From: Chloroflexota bacterium
GTDB taxonomy: Bacteria; Chloroflexota; Dehalococcoidia; JACPQD01
NCBI GenBank assembly: GCA_016190665.1
Contig: JACPQD010000012.1
Coordinates: forward strand, 50,961 to 114,960
Direction of reading: 5' to 3'
Length of the DNA stretch: 64,000 bases
The notes beneath the pieces were generated by a model. The model saw only the letters and a list, made by a program, of their open reading frames with translations, was not told the origin of the DNA and searched no databases. How positions within the stretch are numbered: position 1 is the stretch's first letter; each line of letters starts with the position of its first letter. Shown piece after piece: positions 57,274 to 64,000 of the stretch. The translations under genes were made by a program, and so were the position numbers.

Positions 57274-58116
57274 ATGGTTCTCGCGATGATCCGCAGGCTG
57301 TTGCGCAAGCCCTGGAGCCTGGCGCTGGTGGGGGGCCTGGTGGTGCTGCTAGGGGGGACCTTCTTCGTCGCCGGGCCGGGGAGCAGCGGACTCTTCGGGA
57401 CGGTCATCAACGGGTGCGAGATCAAGCCCAGCGCCCAGTGCCCCAACGTCAACCTCAACGGGGCCGTACTCAAGGGGGCTAACCTCATCGGGGCCGATCT
57501 CAGCGGGGCCACCGTCATCGGGGCCGACTTGAGGGAAGCCAGGCTGATGCAGGCCAACCTGAGCCGGGCCAACCTCAGTGGGGCTAACCTCACCAACGCT
57601 TACCTGGAAAAGGCCAACCTGAGCGGGGCCAACCTCAGCAATGCGAACCTGGGCGGGGCCGACCTGAGGACGGCCGCCGTGCTTGATACCGATCTGAGCG
57701 GCGCCAGTCTGGTGGGCGCCAACGCGGCCGGGGCCAATCTGAACCTGGCGAGGCTCTGCGGCACCACCATGCCCAACGGGAGCGTGAATGACGAGGGCTG
57801 TTCCAGCGCCGCTCCTCTGGCCGCCGCGCCCCAAACTCCGGCTTTGCCCACCCAGTCCTTCGCTGTCCAGATAAATGAGACCTTCACCTTTACCTTGATA
57901 AGCTCCCGCTACGATAGCTGGAGAGTTGCGCAGGACTTCGATCCGCCCATCGCGGACTGGCAGGGGACGCAGAGAAGCCCGGGCAGCGGAGGCGTTATCG
58001 AGAAATGGACGTACAAGGCGACGGCGCGCGGCACAGCACGGGCGCGTTTCGATCTGCCCAAATTCGACATGGGCACGGTGGAGTCTTCGACCATCGTTGA
58101 AGTGACGGTGAAATAG
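57274..58116 (+). CDS. Membrane-anchored pentapeptide-repeat protein with C-terminal I42-like domain
   Basis: 280 residues. Anchor MVLAMIRRLLRKPWSLALVG with hydrophobic segment (14-38), CEIKPSAQC, about 18 pentapeptides (residues 55-155), TTMPNGSVNDEGC, a Pro/Ala linker, and a beta domain (190-280) resembling chagasin: TQSFAVQINETFTFTLISSR, GSGGVIEKWTYKATARGTA, IVEVTVK. The second inhibitor loop GSGG..W is kept, but the NPTTG and RPW loops are not, so inhibition is doubtful. Fusion of a pentapeptide helix with an I42-like domain is unusual and links it to the I42 gene at 53964. The ATG at 57274 follows GGGAGG. Confidence 0.85.
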   Translation: MVLAMIRRLLRKPWSLALVGGLVVLLGGTFFVAGPGSSGLFGTVINGCEIKPSAQCPNVNLNGAVLKGANLIGADLSGATVIGADLREARLMQANLSRANLSGANLTNAYLEKANLSGANLSNANLGGADLRTAAVLDTDLSGASLVGANAAGANLNLARLCGTTMPNGSVNDEGCSSAAPLAAAPQTPALPTQSFAVQINETFTFTLISSRYDSWRVAQDFDPPIADWQGTQRSPGSGGVIEKWTYKATARGTARARFDLPKFDMGTVESSTIVEVTVK

Positions 58117-58209
58117 CCTTCAGCCGCCAGCGATCGTGGGGCTCGGCTGATCTGATCGCTGATTGCTGAACGACAAATGAAGAATCAAGAATCAGCAAGA
58201 GGAGGAAAC

Positions 58210-59061
58210 ATGGAGCGCCATTTCATTATCCGGGCGATGACCCGCTCTGAGGCGGATTTCGCCATCGAGCTGGCCCGGCGTGAAGGCTGGAACCCGGGGT
58301 TGAGTGACGCCGGATCTTTCTGCCAGGCGGACCCCGGGGGCTTCTTCATCGGATTGCTCGATAAGCAGCCCATCGGCTGCATCTCGGCTGTCTCCTATGA
58401 GGGCGCCTTTGGCTTCATCGGCTTCTACCTCGTGGTGCCCGAATATCGCGGGCAGGGCTACGGCATCCGCCTCTGGCAGGCGGCCATGAAGCGGCTGGAA
58501 GACCATAACATCGGGTTGGATGGCGTGCTCGCCCAGGAGGCCAACTACATCAGGTCCGGGTTCCGCCGGGCGTACCGCAACATCCGTTTTGAAGGCATCT
58601 CTTCCGGGTTGCCCGGGCCGGAGACCCCGGAAATCGTGCCCCTGCGAGAGGTCTCTTTCGAAGAGGTCGCCGCCTATGACCGGCAGTGTTTCCCGGCGGA
58701 GAGGGACCGGTTCCTCCGCGGCTGGCTGACGGCGCCCTCCTCGGTGGCTCTCGGCTACGCCGATCGCAGGACGCTGAGAGGATACGGGGTCATGCGCCGG
58801 TGCTACCAGGGTTACAAAATCGGGCCGCTATTCGCCGATAACGGGGACACCGCCGAGAGACTTTACATACAACTGCTGGCGGACGCAGAAAAAGGAGAAG
58901 CTGTCTATCTGGATATCCCGGAGTCGAATCCAGGGGCAATAGCGCTGGTGCGGAAGCACGGCATGCGGGAGGTCTTCGCTACCACCCGGATGTATACGGG
59001 AGGGGAGCCGGATATTGCCCTGAGGAAAATTTTCGGCGTAACCAGCTTCGAGCTGGGATAA
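58210..59061 (+). CDS. GNAT-family N-acetyltransferase
   Basis: 283 residues. The N-terminal GNAT domain (1-140) has the acetyl-CoA motif VVPEYRGQGYGIRLWQAAMK. The C-terminal half (150-283) is a second GNAT-like fold (GYADRRTLRGYGVMRRCYQG, NPGAIALVRKHGMREVF), as in YitH-type double-GNAT proteins. The substrate is unknown. The ATG at 58210 follows AGAGGAGGAAAC; the upstream in-frame ATG at 58177 lacks a ribosome site. It has no anchor and stands alone among the membrane-protein genes. Confidence 0.9.
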   Translation: MERHFIIRAMTRSEADFAIELARREGWNPGLSDAGSFCQADPGGFFIGLLDKQPIGCISAVSYEGAFGFIGFYLVVPEYRGQGYGIRLWQAAMKRLEDHNIGLDGVLAQEANYIRSGFRRAYRNIRFEGISSGLPGPETPEIVPLREVSFEEVAAYDRQCFPAERDRFLRGWLTAPSSVALGYADRRTLRGYGVMRRCYQGYKIGPLFADNGDTAERLYIQLLADAEKGEAVYLDIPESNPGAIALVRKHGMREVFATTRMYTGGEPDIALRKIFGVTSFELG

Positions 59062-59135
59062 TGATACGCGAGCAGCTCTGTTCGCAGTTCGCTGCTTTCG
59101 AGTTTGTCCTATTTGCTCATAAGGAGGGATAAAGG

Positions 59136-59570
59136 ATGTCTAGCGGGAGCATATTGGGAAGATTCATGCGGAGGCCGTGGTCGGTGTTCCTCCTGGCAGT
59201 TTTGGTGGCGCTTCTGGGCGTCGCCCTCGTCGCGTCCCGGCCGGGCGGCCTCTTCGGCGCGGCAAGCAGCCAGGCCATCACCATCATGGACCTTAAGCCC
59301 GCCGATGGCTCTAAGGTCCCCGCCAACCAGGAGGTAGAGCTGTCCGCCTTCATTGCCAGCGACAGCAGCGCCATCGACGTGAAGGGCGGAGTCAAAGTAT
59401 CCGTGGACGGCTCGCCCATTGAGGTACAACTCCGTGTGGGGTCCGGCGTTCTACGGGTAGGGTTTAGCGAGACCCGCGCCTTCGCTCCTGGCTCCCACAC
59501 CCTGTCGGTGGAGGCGCGTAATTTGGGTGGCCAGACGGCCAGGGCCCAGGCAGTCTTCAAGGCTGACTGA
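59136..59570 (+). CDS. Membrane-anchored Ig-like-fold protein
   Basis: 144 residues. The N-terminal GRFMRRPWSVFLLAVLVALL is a variant of the anchor module of the neighbours. The outer part (47-144) is a single beta-sandwich domain with PADGSKVPANQEVELSAFIA and SHTLSVEARNLGGQTARAQA, similar to bacterial Ig-like or CARDB-type domains. Function unknown; likely surface exposed. The ATG at 59136 follows AAGGAGGGATAAAGG. No TGACAC promoter upstream. Confidence 0.78.
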   Translation: MSSGSILGRFMRRPWSVFLLAVLVALLGVALVASRPGGLFGAASSQAITIMDLKPADGSKVPANQEVELSAFIASDSSAIDVKGGVKVSVDGSPIEVQLRVGSGVLRVGFSETRAFAPGSHTLSVEARNLGGQTARAQAVFKAD

Positions 59571-59931
59571 GCCGCGCCCATCGAGAGTGATGGGTGCCGA
59601 TTTTTGATTGCGGATTGCGTACCGGCGATTAGCGATTAGCAGCTGGCAATTAGCAATTGGCAATTGGCGATTAGCGATCAGCGGCTAGCGACTGGCGATT
59701 AGCAATTAGCGGTTAGCGACTGGCGATTAGCTCTCATCTCCCTGGGCCAGGCGCGAACGGCTGAGGGGGGTGGGGGCTAACCGCCAACAGCTAATGGCTA
59801 AACCATTGACACGCTCGTTGACACGCGACGCCTGTACAATGCAGTGAGTAGCTCGTGGGACGATGGGGGAGGGGGCTAACAGCTAACCGCTAACGGCTAA
59901 TAGCTGAATCATTTCAAATGAGGTACGGGAA
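59571..59931. other. 361-bp gap: short-repeat tract and TGACAC promoter
   Basis: 59610-59735 is a nearly continuous tract of GGCGATTAGCGATTAGC-like units, and 59860-59910 a second one. Between them lies the promoter at 59807-59840. No gene. Confidence 0.7.
59807..59840 (+). promoter_or_regulatory. TGACAC-repeat promoter, site 4
   Basis: TGACAC at 59807-59812 and 59819-59824 (spacer GCTCGT), 10 bp, TACAAT at 59835-59840. It drives the pentapeptide gene at 59932. Confidence 0.65.
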
Positions 59932-60309
59932 ATGTTCAGAACCATGTTGCGCAGATTGGCAAGAAGACCGTTCTCCCTCGCGATCGTGGGGGTGCTGGTT
60001 GGCGTCCCCATCGCCGGTGGGACGGCGATGCTGGTCAGCGAGGACTTCCGCCAGGAGGTGGAGGCCCGGGTGGCCTCCGCCCTGCCGGGGACGGTCATCG
60101 GCGGCTGCGAGATCAAGCCCAGGACACAGTGCCCCAACGCCGACCTGCACGGCGCCGACCTGAGCGGGGCCAGACTGATCGGGGCCAACCTGAGCGGGGC
60201 CGACCTGCGCCGGGCCTACCTGTGGGAGGCCAACCTGAGCGGGGCCAACCTGAGCGAGGCCTTGTTTTTTCACACCCGTATGCCCGACGGGAGCATCAGG
60301 AATCAATAA
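59932..60309 (+). CDS. Small membrane-anchored pentapeptide-repeat protein
   Basis: 125 residues. Anchor MFRTMLRRLARRPFSLAIVG and hydrophobic segment, then a region nearly identical to that of the 56426 protein (AMLVSEDFRQEVEARVASAL, TVIGGCEIKPRTQC), then about ten pentapeptides (LHGADLSGARLIGANLSGAD) and the end TRMPDGSIRNQ. It is a shortened paralogue: the terminal Cys present in the others is missing, and the stop lies at the edge of a dispersed repeat, suggesting truncation by that element. Confidence 0.88.
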   Translation: MFRTMLRRLARRPFSLAIVGVLVGVPIAGGTAMLVSEDFRQEVEARVASALPGTVIGGCEIKPRTQCPNADLHGADLSGARLIGANLSGADLRRAYLWEANLSGANLSEALFFHTRMPDGSIRNQ

Positions 60310-60452
60310 TGAATGATGAATCGTCCATGCCGGTTGACGCCGGCACCACCAAGGATGAAAATGGCTTTCTTTCACCTCGCTGAAGTACGAGGCATCGGGA
60401 ACCGGCTGCGGGACGCGCCTGTACCGCGTACTTCAGTGCGCGGTATCTAAAC
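60305..60452 (+). repeat. Dispersed palindromic repeat element, copy 2
   Basis: Same parts as copy 1 at 52218: ATGAATGATGAATCG, GGTTGACGCCGGC, AAGGATGAAAATGG, hairpin CCTCG/CGAGG, a 30-bp insertion relative to copy 1, and hairpin TACCGCG/CGCGGTA (60422-60445). The rest of the gap to 60604 is short repeat without genes. Confidence 0.7.
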
Positions 60453-60604
60453 GACCTATTTTCATACCAAGGATGAGTGATGAATGGTATTCCCGTATTC
60501 AGTATTCAGGGGTCAGGAGTCAGCGGTCCGGGGTCGCGAGTATCGGGTCGCGGGCGGGGGTAGCTGAGAGCTGACTGCTGATCGCTGATAGCTAGGACAG
60601 AAAC

Positions 60605-61066
60605 ATGAACATCTACGATCGCGTCCCCAACACCGGGGATGAGAACCACTCCTTCGTCATCCGGATGTGGCGCGAAGGGCCGGAGGGGTGGCGGGGCAGG
60701 ATTCGCCACGTCCAGACCGAAGCGCAACTGGGGTTCACCAAACTGGGCCAGGCGGTGGAGTTCATGCAGCGGCATATCGCCGCCGCGCCCCAGGCGGCCA
60801 AGCCCGAACGCGCCGGCCCAAGACTTTCCCTTCCCGCCTGGCTGTTGCGCCCGAGGCTGGCGCCGGCGTTGGTGAGCGCCGCCGCGCTCGTCGCGCTAGT
60901 GGCGCTGTTGCTCGGCCAGGGCCCGGAGGCCGCCCCACCGACGGGCAGCGTGTTGGTTGGTACCGCCGCGGGCGGTGGCCTGCCCTGGCGCGAGGTCATG
61001 CTCTTCCTGCTGGGCATGGGGGCTGGCGGCGGGGCGGTGGCGATATGGTTGCGGCGGAAGGAGTAG
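60605..61066 (+). CDS. Small protein with soluble N-terminus and two membrane segments
   Basis: 153 residues. Residues 1-60 (SFVIRMWREGPEGWRGRIRH, FTKLGQAVEFMQRHIA) form a small alpha/beta domain often seen in short bacterial proteins of unknown function. Two hydrophobic segments follow (about 83-103 and 121-146), ending in WLRRKE, so the protein is a double-pass membrane protein with both ends inside. The start ATG 60605 has only GACAGAAAC upstream. No TGACAC promoter. Function unknown. Confidence 0.7.
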   Translation: MNIYDRVPNTGDENHSFVIRMWREGPEGWRGRIRHVQTEAQLGFTKLGQAVEFMQRHIAAAPQAAKPERAGPRLSLPAWLLRPRLAPALVSAAALVALVALLLGQGPEAAPPTGSVLVGTAAGGGLPWREVMLFLLGMGAGGGAVAIWLRRKE

Positions 61067-61100
61067 GAGGAGTCAGGAGTCAGTATTCAGTAGTCAGGAA

Positions 61101-61235
61101 TCAGGGGGCAGTGAGTGAGGAGTGAGGAGCCAAAAGGGGACATGGGGGATGATTCTGAATTCTGTCGAAGCAGATTATTGGGGCCGTGTCAATGAGGACG
61201 CTGCCCATTGGGGCAAGTTCTTCCGAAAGCGTCAC
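61101..61235 (-). pseudogene. Truncated PIN-domain toxin (VapC-like) remnant
   Basis: The frame starts at GTG 61235, overlapping the antitoxin stop (GTGA). It gives the PIN start GSVLIDTAPIICFDRIQNHP with the first catalytic Asp, and then runs into non-homologous repeat-derived sequence and stops after about 45 codons, against 125-140 for a PIN toxin. The remaining catalytic acidic residues are lost. Confidence 0.7.
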
Positions 61236-61456
61236 GCCCTCTCCTCGCGCAGCCGCTCTACATACGCCTGGGCGTCTTCGCCATTCCACGGCCCTTTCCC
61301 GAGTCCGTACAGACCTCTCCAGTCGAGGCCCTCCCTTCTCGTAACCGCGGACTTCCGCAACTGGTGGGCGAGCTTCTCCACCAAGCGCAGTTGTTCCTGC
61401 GGAGAAAGTTGCTCAATCTCTTTCTCGATTCTTCCGACGATGTTTGTCCGTGACAT
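61232..61456 (-). CDS. VapB-type antitoxin (orphaned)
   Basis: 74 residues: SRTNIVGRIEKEIEQLSPQE, then QLRLVEKLAHQLRK, and the C-terminal toxin-neutralising tail GLYGLGKGPWNGEDAQAYV-type common in antitoxins of PIN toxins. The ATG at 61456 follows AGAGGAG. The partner toxin is truncated, so the antitoxin may be maintained as a free anti-addiction protein or be decaying. The operon order antitoxin-toxin with a 4-bp overlap is the classical one. Confidence 0.8.
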   Translation of the reverse strand: MSRTNIVGRIEKEIEQLSPQEQLRLVEKLAHQLRKSAVTRREGLDWRGLYGLGKGPWNGEDAQAYVERLREERA

Positions 61457-61524
61457 GCTGAACTCCTCTTGTTCACTGTCACTAGTGTCTAGTTGCGCAG
61501 AAGAGCGCAAGTTTCCTCTCCTCT

Positions 61525-61604
61525 CCCCTCCGCGGGAGAGGACTAAGGTGAGGGGGCTTTCCGGTTTCACCCTCACCCTACCCTCTCCCGTCGAGGGAGA
61601 GGAA
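61525..61604 (-). repeat. 80-bp dispersed repeat, copy 2
   Basis: Reverse complement of 35922-36001 over 80 bp with no mismatch seen. It lies 68 bp upstream of the antitoxin start. Confidence 0.85.
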
Positions 61605-61814
61605 CGCTGAAGAACCGGCGTTCGGCCCGAAAACATGTTACGCCTACTTCTACAACTTGGTACTAGCATACCACAAAGTTCTCATTCCCATGAATCTCTC
61701 TTGCTCATGTGGTCAACTCGTCGCCCGTTTGACAACACGGGCGCGCGGCCATATACTGGCGCGGGCCAATACGGCTGAATTTCAAACATGGATAGACAGG
61801 GAAGAAACATCGAT

Positions 61815-61874
61815 AAACAGGATGGACAGGATTTCTATTCCGTTTTCTATCCTGTGAATCCTGTGCATCCATGT
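61815..61874 (+). repeat. AACAGGATGGACAGGAT-type dispersed repeat
   Basis: Starts ATAAACAGGATGGACAGGAT and ends TCCTGTGCATCCATGTT; the reverse complement of 36114-36193 has the same two ends with a different middle. The type is widespread in environmental bacterial genomes. Confidence 0.7.
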
Positions 61875-61900
61875 TAATAAAGGAAGGTACGGAACCACAG

Positions 61901-62746
61901 ATGAACACGAGTTTAGAAGCGCGAAGCGTGAAGCACGAAGCAGGAAGCGGGAGGGACGAGGCGGGAGGCGCGAGGCGAGCAACGAAGACGAGAGCAACGG
62001 GCTCGAACTCGCGCTCTGCGCTTCTCGCTTCGCCCTTCGCGCTCCTCGCTTCTCTGTCTGTGGGCGTCCTTGCCGTCACCGTCATGTCCTTAGCTCTTTT
62101 CTCCACGCCGGCCGCCACGGAGTCTGCGCCCCAAGCGGTCCAGCAGGACGTAAACGCCATTAGCCAGCCGCCGGCCCGCGACAGCAGTCTCATTGCGAGT
62201 GTGGCGAAAGCGACCCGCCCCGCGGATATGACCCCTCTGGACCGGGATATCCTGGCCCTCGCCAAGGCGGCGGCCGTCGAGTCCGTCCAGGCGCTGGAGC
62301 GCGCCATTGACCAGGGGACCAAGTCCGAGGTGGAGATCTTCAGCACCCTGTACTTTCCCATTTCTCCACCCACTTCCCCGCGGACCTTTTCGACCTTCTA
62401 TGACGATTACATCGATGCGGTGGTCAGACCCATTCAGGAAGGATATCTGGGGAAGAACAACAGCATCGTCTTCGCTATCCTGGTAGACCGCAACGGCTAC
62501 GTTCCCTCCCATAACTTGAAATTCTCGCAGCCGCGCACGGGGAACCTGGAGGCGGACCTGAAGGCCAACCGGAGCAAACGTATCTTCAACGATGTCACAG
62601 GCTTTCGGGCGGCGAAGAACCGGGAGGAGTACCTCCTGCAAGTCTACCGCCGCGACACCGGCGAGCGTATGAAGGACTTGTCGGTCCCCGTGCTGGTCAA
62701 GGGGAAACACTGGGGCGCCTTCCGGATCGGGTACGCCGATGAATAA
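61901..62746 (+). CDS. Extracytoplasmic sensor-domain protein
   Basis: 281 residues from ATG 61901. Residues 1-45 are low-complexity (Ala/Arg/Ser) and derive from a GAAGCGCGAAGCGTGAAGC-type DNA repeat; a hydrophobic segment (about 45-66) serves as anchor. The C-terminal 130 residues (ILVDRNGYVPSHNLKFSQPR, LKANRSKRIFNDVTGFRAAK, HWGAFRIGY) are the conserved sensor segment found at the end of periplasmic domains of methyl-accepting chemotaxis proteins. No signalling domain follows. Its stop overlaps the next gene by 8 bp, and both share this segment. The start is uncertain; an ATG at 61871 lies within a dispersed repeat. Confidence 0.75.
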   Translation: MNTSLEARSVKHEAGSGRDEAGGARRATKTRATGSNSRSALLASPFALLASLSVGVLAVTVMSLALFSTPAATESAPQAVQQDVNAISQPPARDSSLIASVAKATRPADMTPLDRDILALAKAAAVESVQALERAIDQGTKSEVEIFSTLYFPISPPTSPRTFSTFYDDYIDAVVRPIQEGYLGKNNSIVFAILVDRNGYVPSHNLKFSQPRTGNLEADLKANRSKRIFNDVTGFRAAKNREEYLLQVYRRDTGERMKDLSVPVLVKGKHWGAFRIGYADE

Positions 62747-63836
62747 GATGTTCAACTCTTTGGCCGCCCGGCTCTCGCTGATACTTATTGTCGTGACCGT
62801 GGTCTTCATGGCCGGCTTCACGATCTACCTGGTCCGCGACCGTTCCGAGGAGACGGACGAGATGATCCTCCGAAAGGGGGTATCCGCCGCGCGGACCGGC
62901 GCCACCGTGATGGAAAGGACCCTGAACGGCATCATCGATGACGGCCTCTTCAGCACCGGCGAGGTCTTCGATCGCACCCTCGCGCCCATCTCTTTGCCCT
63001 CCGCTGTCATCAGCGGGTACGCCGGTGTTTCGGATCAAGCCCTCTCCGGCGTTAAGAAGTACCACTTCGCCACCACCCTGGACTCCTACCTGGACAACGT
63101 GGTCCTGGAGGTCGAGGACCAGTTCCTGGATGATCCGCAGATCGGGTACGCTGCCCTCGTCGATGCAAACGGCTACGTGCCGGTCATCAACTCCCGCTTT
63201 AGCCAGCGCTTAACGGGAGACTTTGCCCGAGACTTGGCTAGCAACCGCATGAAGAGGCTGTTTGACGACGAGGTGGGCTTGCGGGCCGCCCGAAACGCCG
63301 ATCAACCCTACCTGAAACAGGTCTACCGGCGCGATACCGGAGAGGTGCTGTGGGACATATCGTCGCCGGTCTTCGTCAAAGGACGCCACTGGGGGTCCTT
63401 TCGCATCGGTCTTTCCATGGACAAAGCGGCGGAGGCCATCGCCGCCCTCCGCTGGAAGGTGCTCCTCTCCATGGGCCTCCTGCTGCTGGTCATGGTGGCG
63501 GCCACCAACCGGGTCACCGCCTTTATGATGCGGCCCTTGCAGCTCCTTCACCGGGCCGTCGAGCGGATGGAGAGAGGGGACCTGGAGGAAGAAGAGATCG
63601 CCCGTCTGACGAACACCAAGGGGCGGGACGAAGTGGCCGGCCTGAGCCGGGTCTTCGCCAGGATGGCCGCCGAGGTGAAGGCCAGGGAGACGCGGCTCAA
63701 GGAGCAGGTCGCGGAGCTGAAGATCGAGATCGACCACGCCAAGAAGGCTAAGCAGGTGGAGGAGATCACCGGGACGGACTATTTCCAGAGCCTGCGGCAG
63801 AAGGCGAAGGAGATGAGGGGGGATAAAAGCGATTAG
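62739..63836 (+). CDS. Membrane sensor with HAMP and coiled coil, no output domain
   Basis: 365 residues. Transmembrane 1 (about 10-32), periplasmic sensor (33-225) ending in ALVDANGYVPVINSRFSQRL, SNRMKRLFDDEVGLRAARNA and HWGSFRIGLSMDK, transmembrane 2 (about 238-258), HAMP (259-315: LQLLHRAVERMERGDLEEEE), and a coiled coil (315-350, VKARETRLKEQVAELKIEID). It resembles a chemoreceptor or kinase cut after the HAMP linker. It probably signals through a protein that docks on the coiled coil. Translationally coupled to the preceding sensor gene. The ATG at 62739 is inside that gene. Confidence 0.85.
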   Translation: MNKMFNSLAARLSLILIVVTVVFMAGFTIYLVRDRSEETDEMILRKGVSAARTGATVMERTLNGIIDDGLFSTGEVFDRTLAPISLPSAVISGYAGVSDQALSGVKKYHFATTLDSYLDNVVLEVEDQFLDDPQIGYAALVDANGYVPVINSRFSQRLTGDFARDLASNRMKRLFDDEVGLRAARNADQPYLKQVYRRDTGEVLWDISSPVFVKGRHWGSFRIGLSMDKAAEAIAALRWKVLLSMGLLLLVMVAATNRVTAFMMRPLQLLHRAVERMERGDLEEEEIARLTNTKGRDEVAGLSRVFARMAAEVKARETRLKEQVAELKIEIDHAKKAKQVEEITGTDYFQSLRQKAKEMRGDKSD

Positions 63837-64000
63837 CGGTTAGCGATTGGCGGTTAGCGGTTAGCGATTGGCGGTTAGCGGTTAGCCGTAGGGTGGGTGG
63901 AGCCCTGACAAAATCGCCGGACAACTCACTACCGGCGTGCCGCGTTATTACTGATGGGTCAGGGTTGGCTCCACCCACCGGACGCATAAATCGATGTTAC
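63837..64000. repeat. Short-repeat tract and inverted repeat at window end
   Basis: 63836-63890 is GCGATTAGCGGTTAGCGATTGG-type repeat. 63891-63983 has inverted arms GGGTGGGTGGAGCCCTGAC and GGGTCAGGGTTGGCTCCACC around about 55 nt, a small palindromic element like that at 57005-57125. No gene. Confidence 0.65.

Larger units (their letters stand above)
61457..61900. other. 444-bp gap with two dispersed repeats
   Basis: Contains the second copy of the 80-bp repeat (61525-61604) and an AACAGGATGGACAGGAT...ATCCTGTGCATCC element (61815-61874). No gene is supported between the antitoxin and the sensor gene. Confidence 0.6.

Noticed and set aside
53745..63895. CRISPR array
   Set aside because: Repeated units are only 7-10 bp, degenerate and without unique spacers; no cas genes.
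1..64000. A genetic code in which TGA is a sense codon (Gly or Trp) generally
   Set aside because: TGA ends many intact genes here at the expected family length (for example 11138-11341 and the antitoxin at 61232), so reassignment is not general.

Overview
The window reads as a roughly 60 percent G+C bacterial chromosome segment, most plausibly from an uncultured anaerobic or facultative Chloroflexota (Dehalococcoidia or Anaerolineae-like). The basis is the Thr/Pro (TPTNTPVPPT-type) linker in a secreted protein, an NrpR-type nitrogen regulator in a bacterium, many family-5 lipoprotein binding proteins, and UGSC-type selenoproteins. The taxonomic assignment is inference.

Layout. 1-5.6 kb: nitrogen assimilation block (amt, PII, glutamine synthetase, NAD synthetase, NrpR-like regulator). 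5.7-9.5 kb: an OmpR-type two-component pair, a secreted CxxCH protein, and a possible regulated small RNA; three promoter regions here carry 11-bp-spaced direct repeats. 9.5-12.2 kb: SDR, DnaJ-like membrane protein, three small conserved genes and tRNA-Arg(UCU). 12.3-31 kb: a long minus-strand cluster that is the most novel part. It contains three genes of the UGSC selenoprotein type, each interrupted by one in-frame TGA at the same motif and each followed by a small hairpin at the same distance. They are paired with, and once fused to, a roughly 350-residue partner family. Mixed in are three orphan oligopeptide-type binding lipoproteins, a LUD protein, a cysteine-rich unknown, a LarA-type nickel racemase, two SDR/epimerase proteins and a glycyl radical enzyme. 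A divergent LysR gene sits at the upstream end. 32-39.3 kb: a double VOC protein, a STAND ATPase with TPRs, a degenerate isopropylmalate-dehydrogenase-like protein and a fourth binding lipoprotein. 39.6-42.4 kb: a sigma-54 activator next to rpoN. 42.6-50.7 kb: a minus-strand cluster with an amidohydrolase, a peptidoglycan-binding/OmpA/phospholipase-D protein, an AONS-like PLP enzyme, a HExxH protein and two unknowns. 51-64 kb: PrsW, a SARP/BTAD regulator, and then many small membrane or secreted proteins (I42 inhibitor, Cache lipoprotein, pentapeptide-repeat proteins, GNAT, HAMP sensors). These sit among many dispersed repeats and a broken VapBC pair.

How the genes may work together. The 12-31 kb cluster looks like an uptake-and-conversion system for an unknown organic substrate: binding lipoproteins outside, and redox or isomerising enzymes inside (Sec-x-x-Cys proteins plus partner, LUD, LarA, SDRs, glycyl radical enzyme), possibly under LysR control. 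In the 52-60 kb region, four promoters share a pair of TGACAC repeats placed just upstream of a -10-like box. This geometry is that of SARP regulators, and a SARP-like gene stands at the head of the group, which suggests a small cell-surface regulon.
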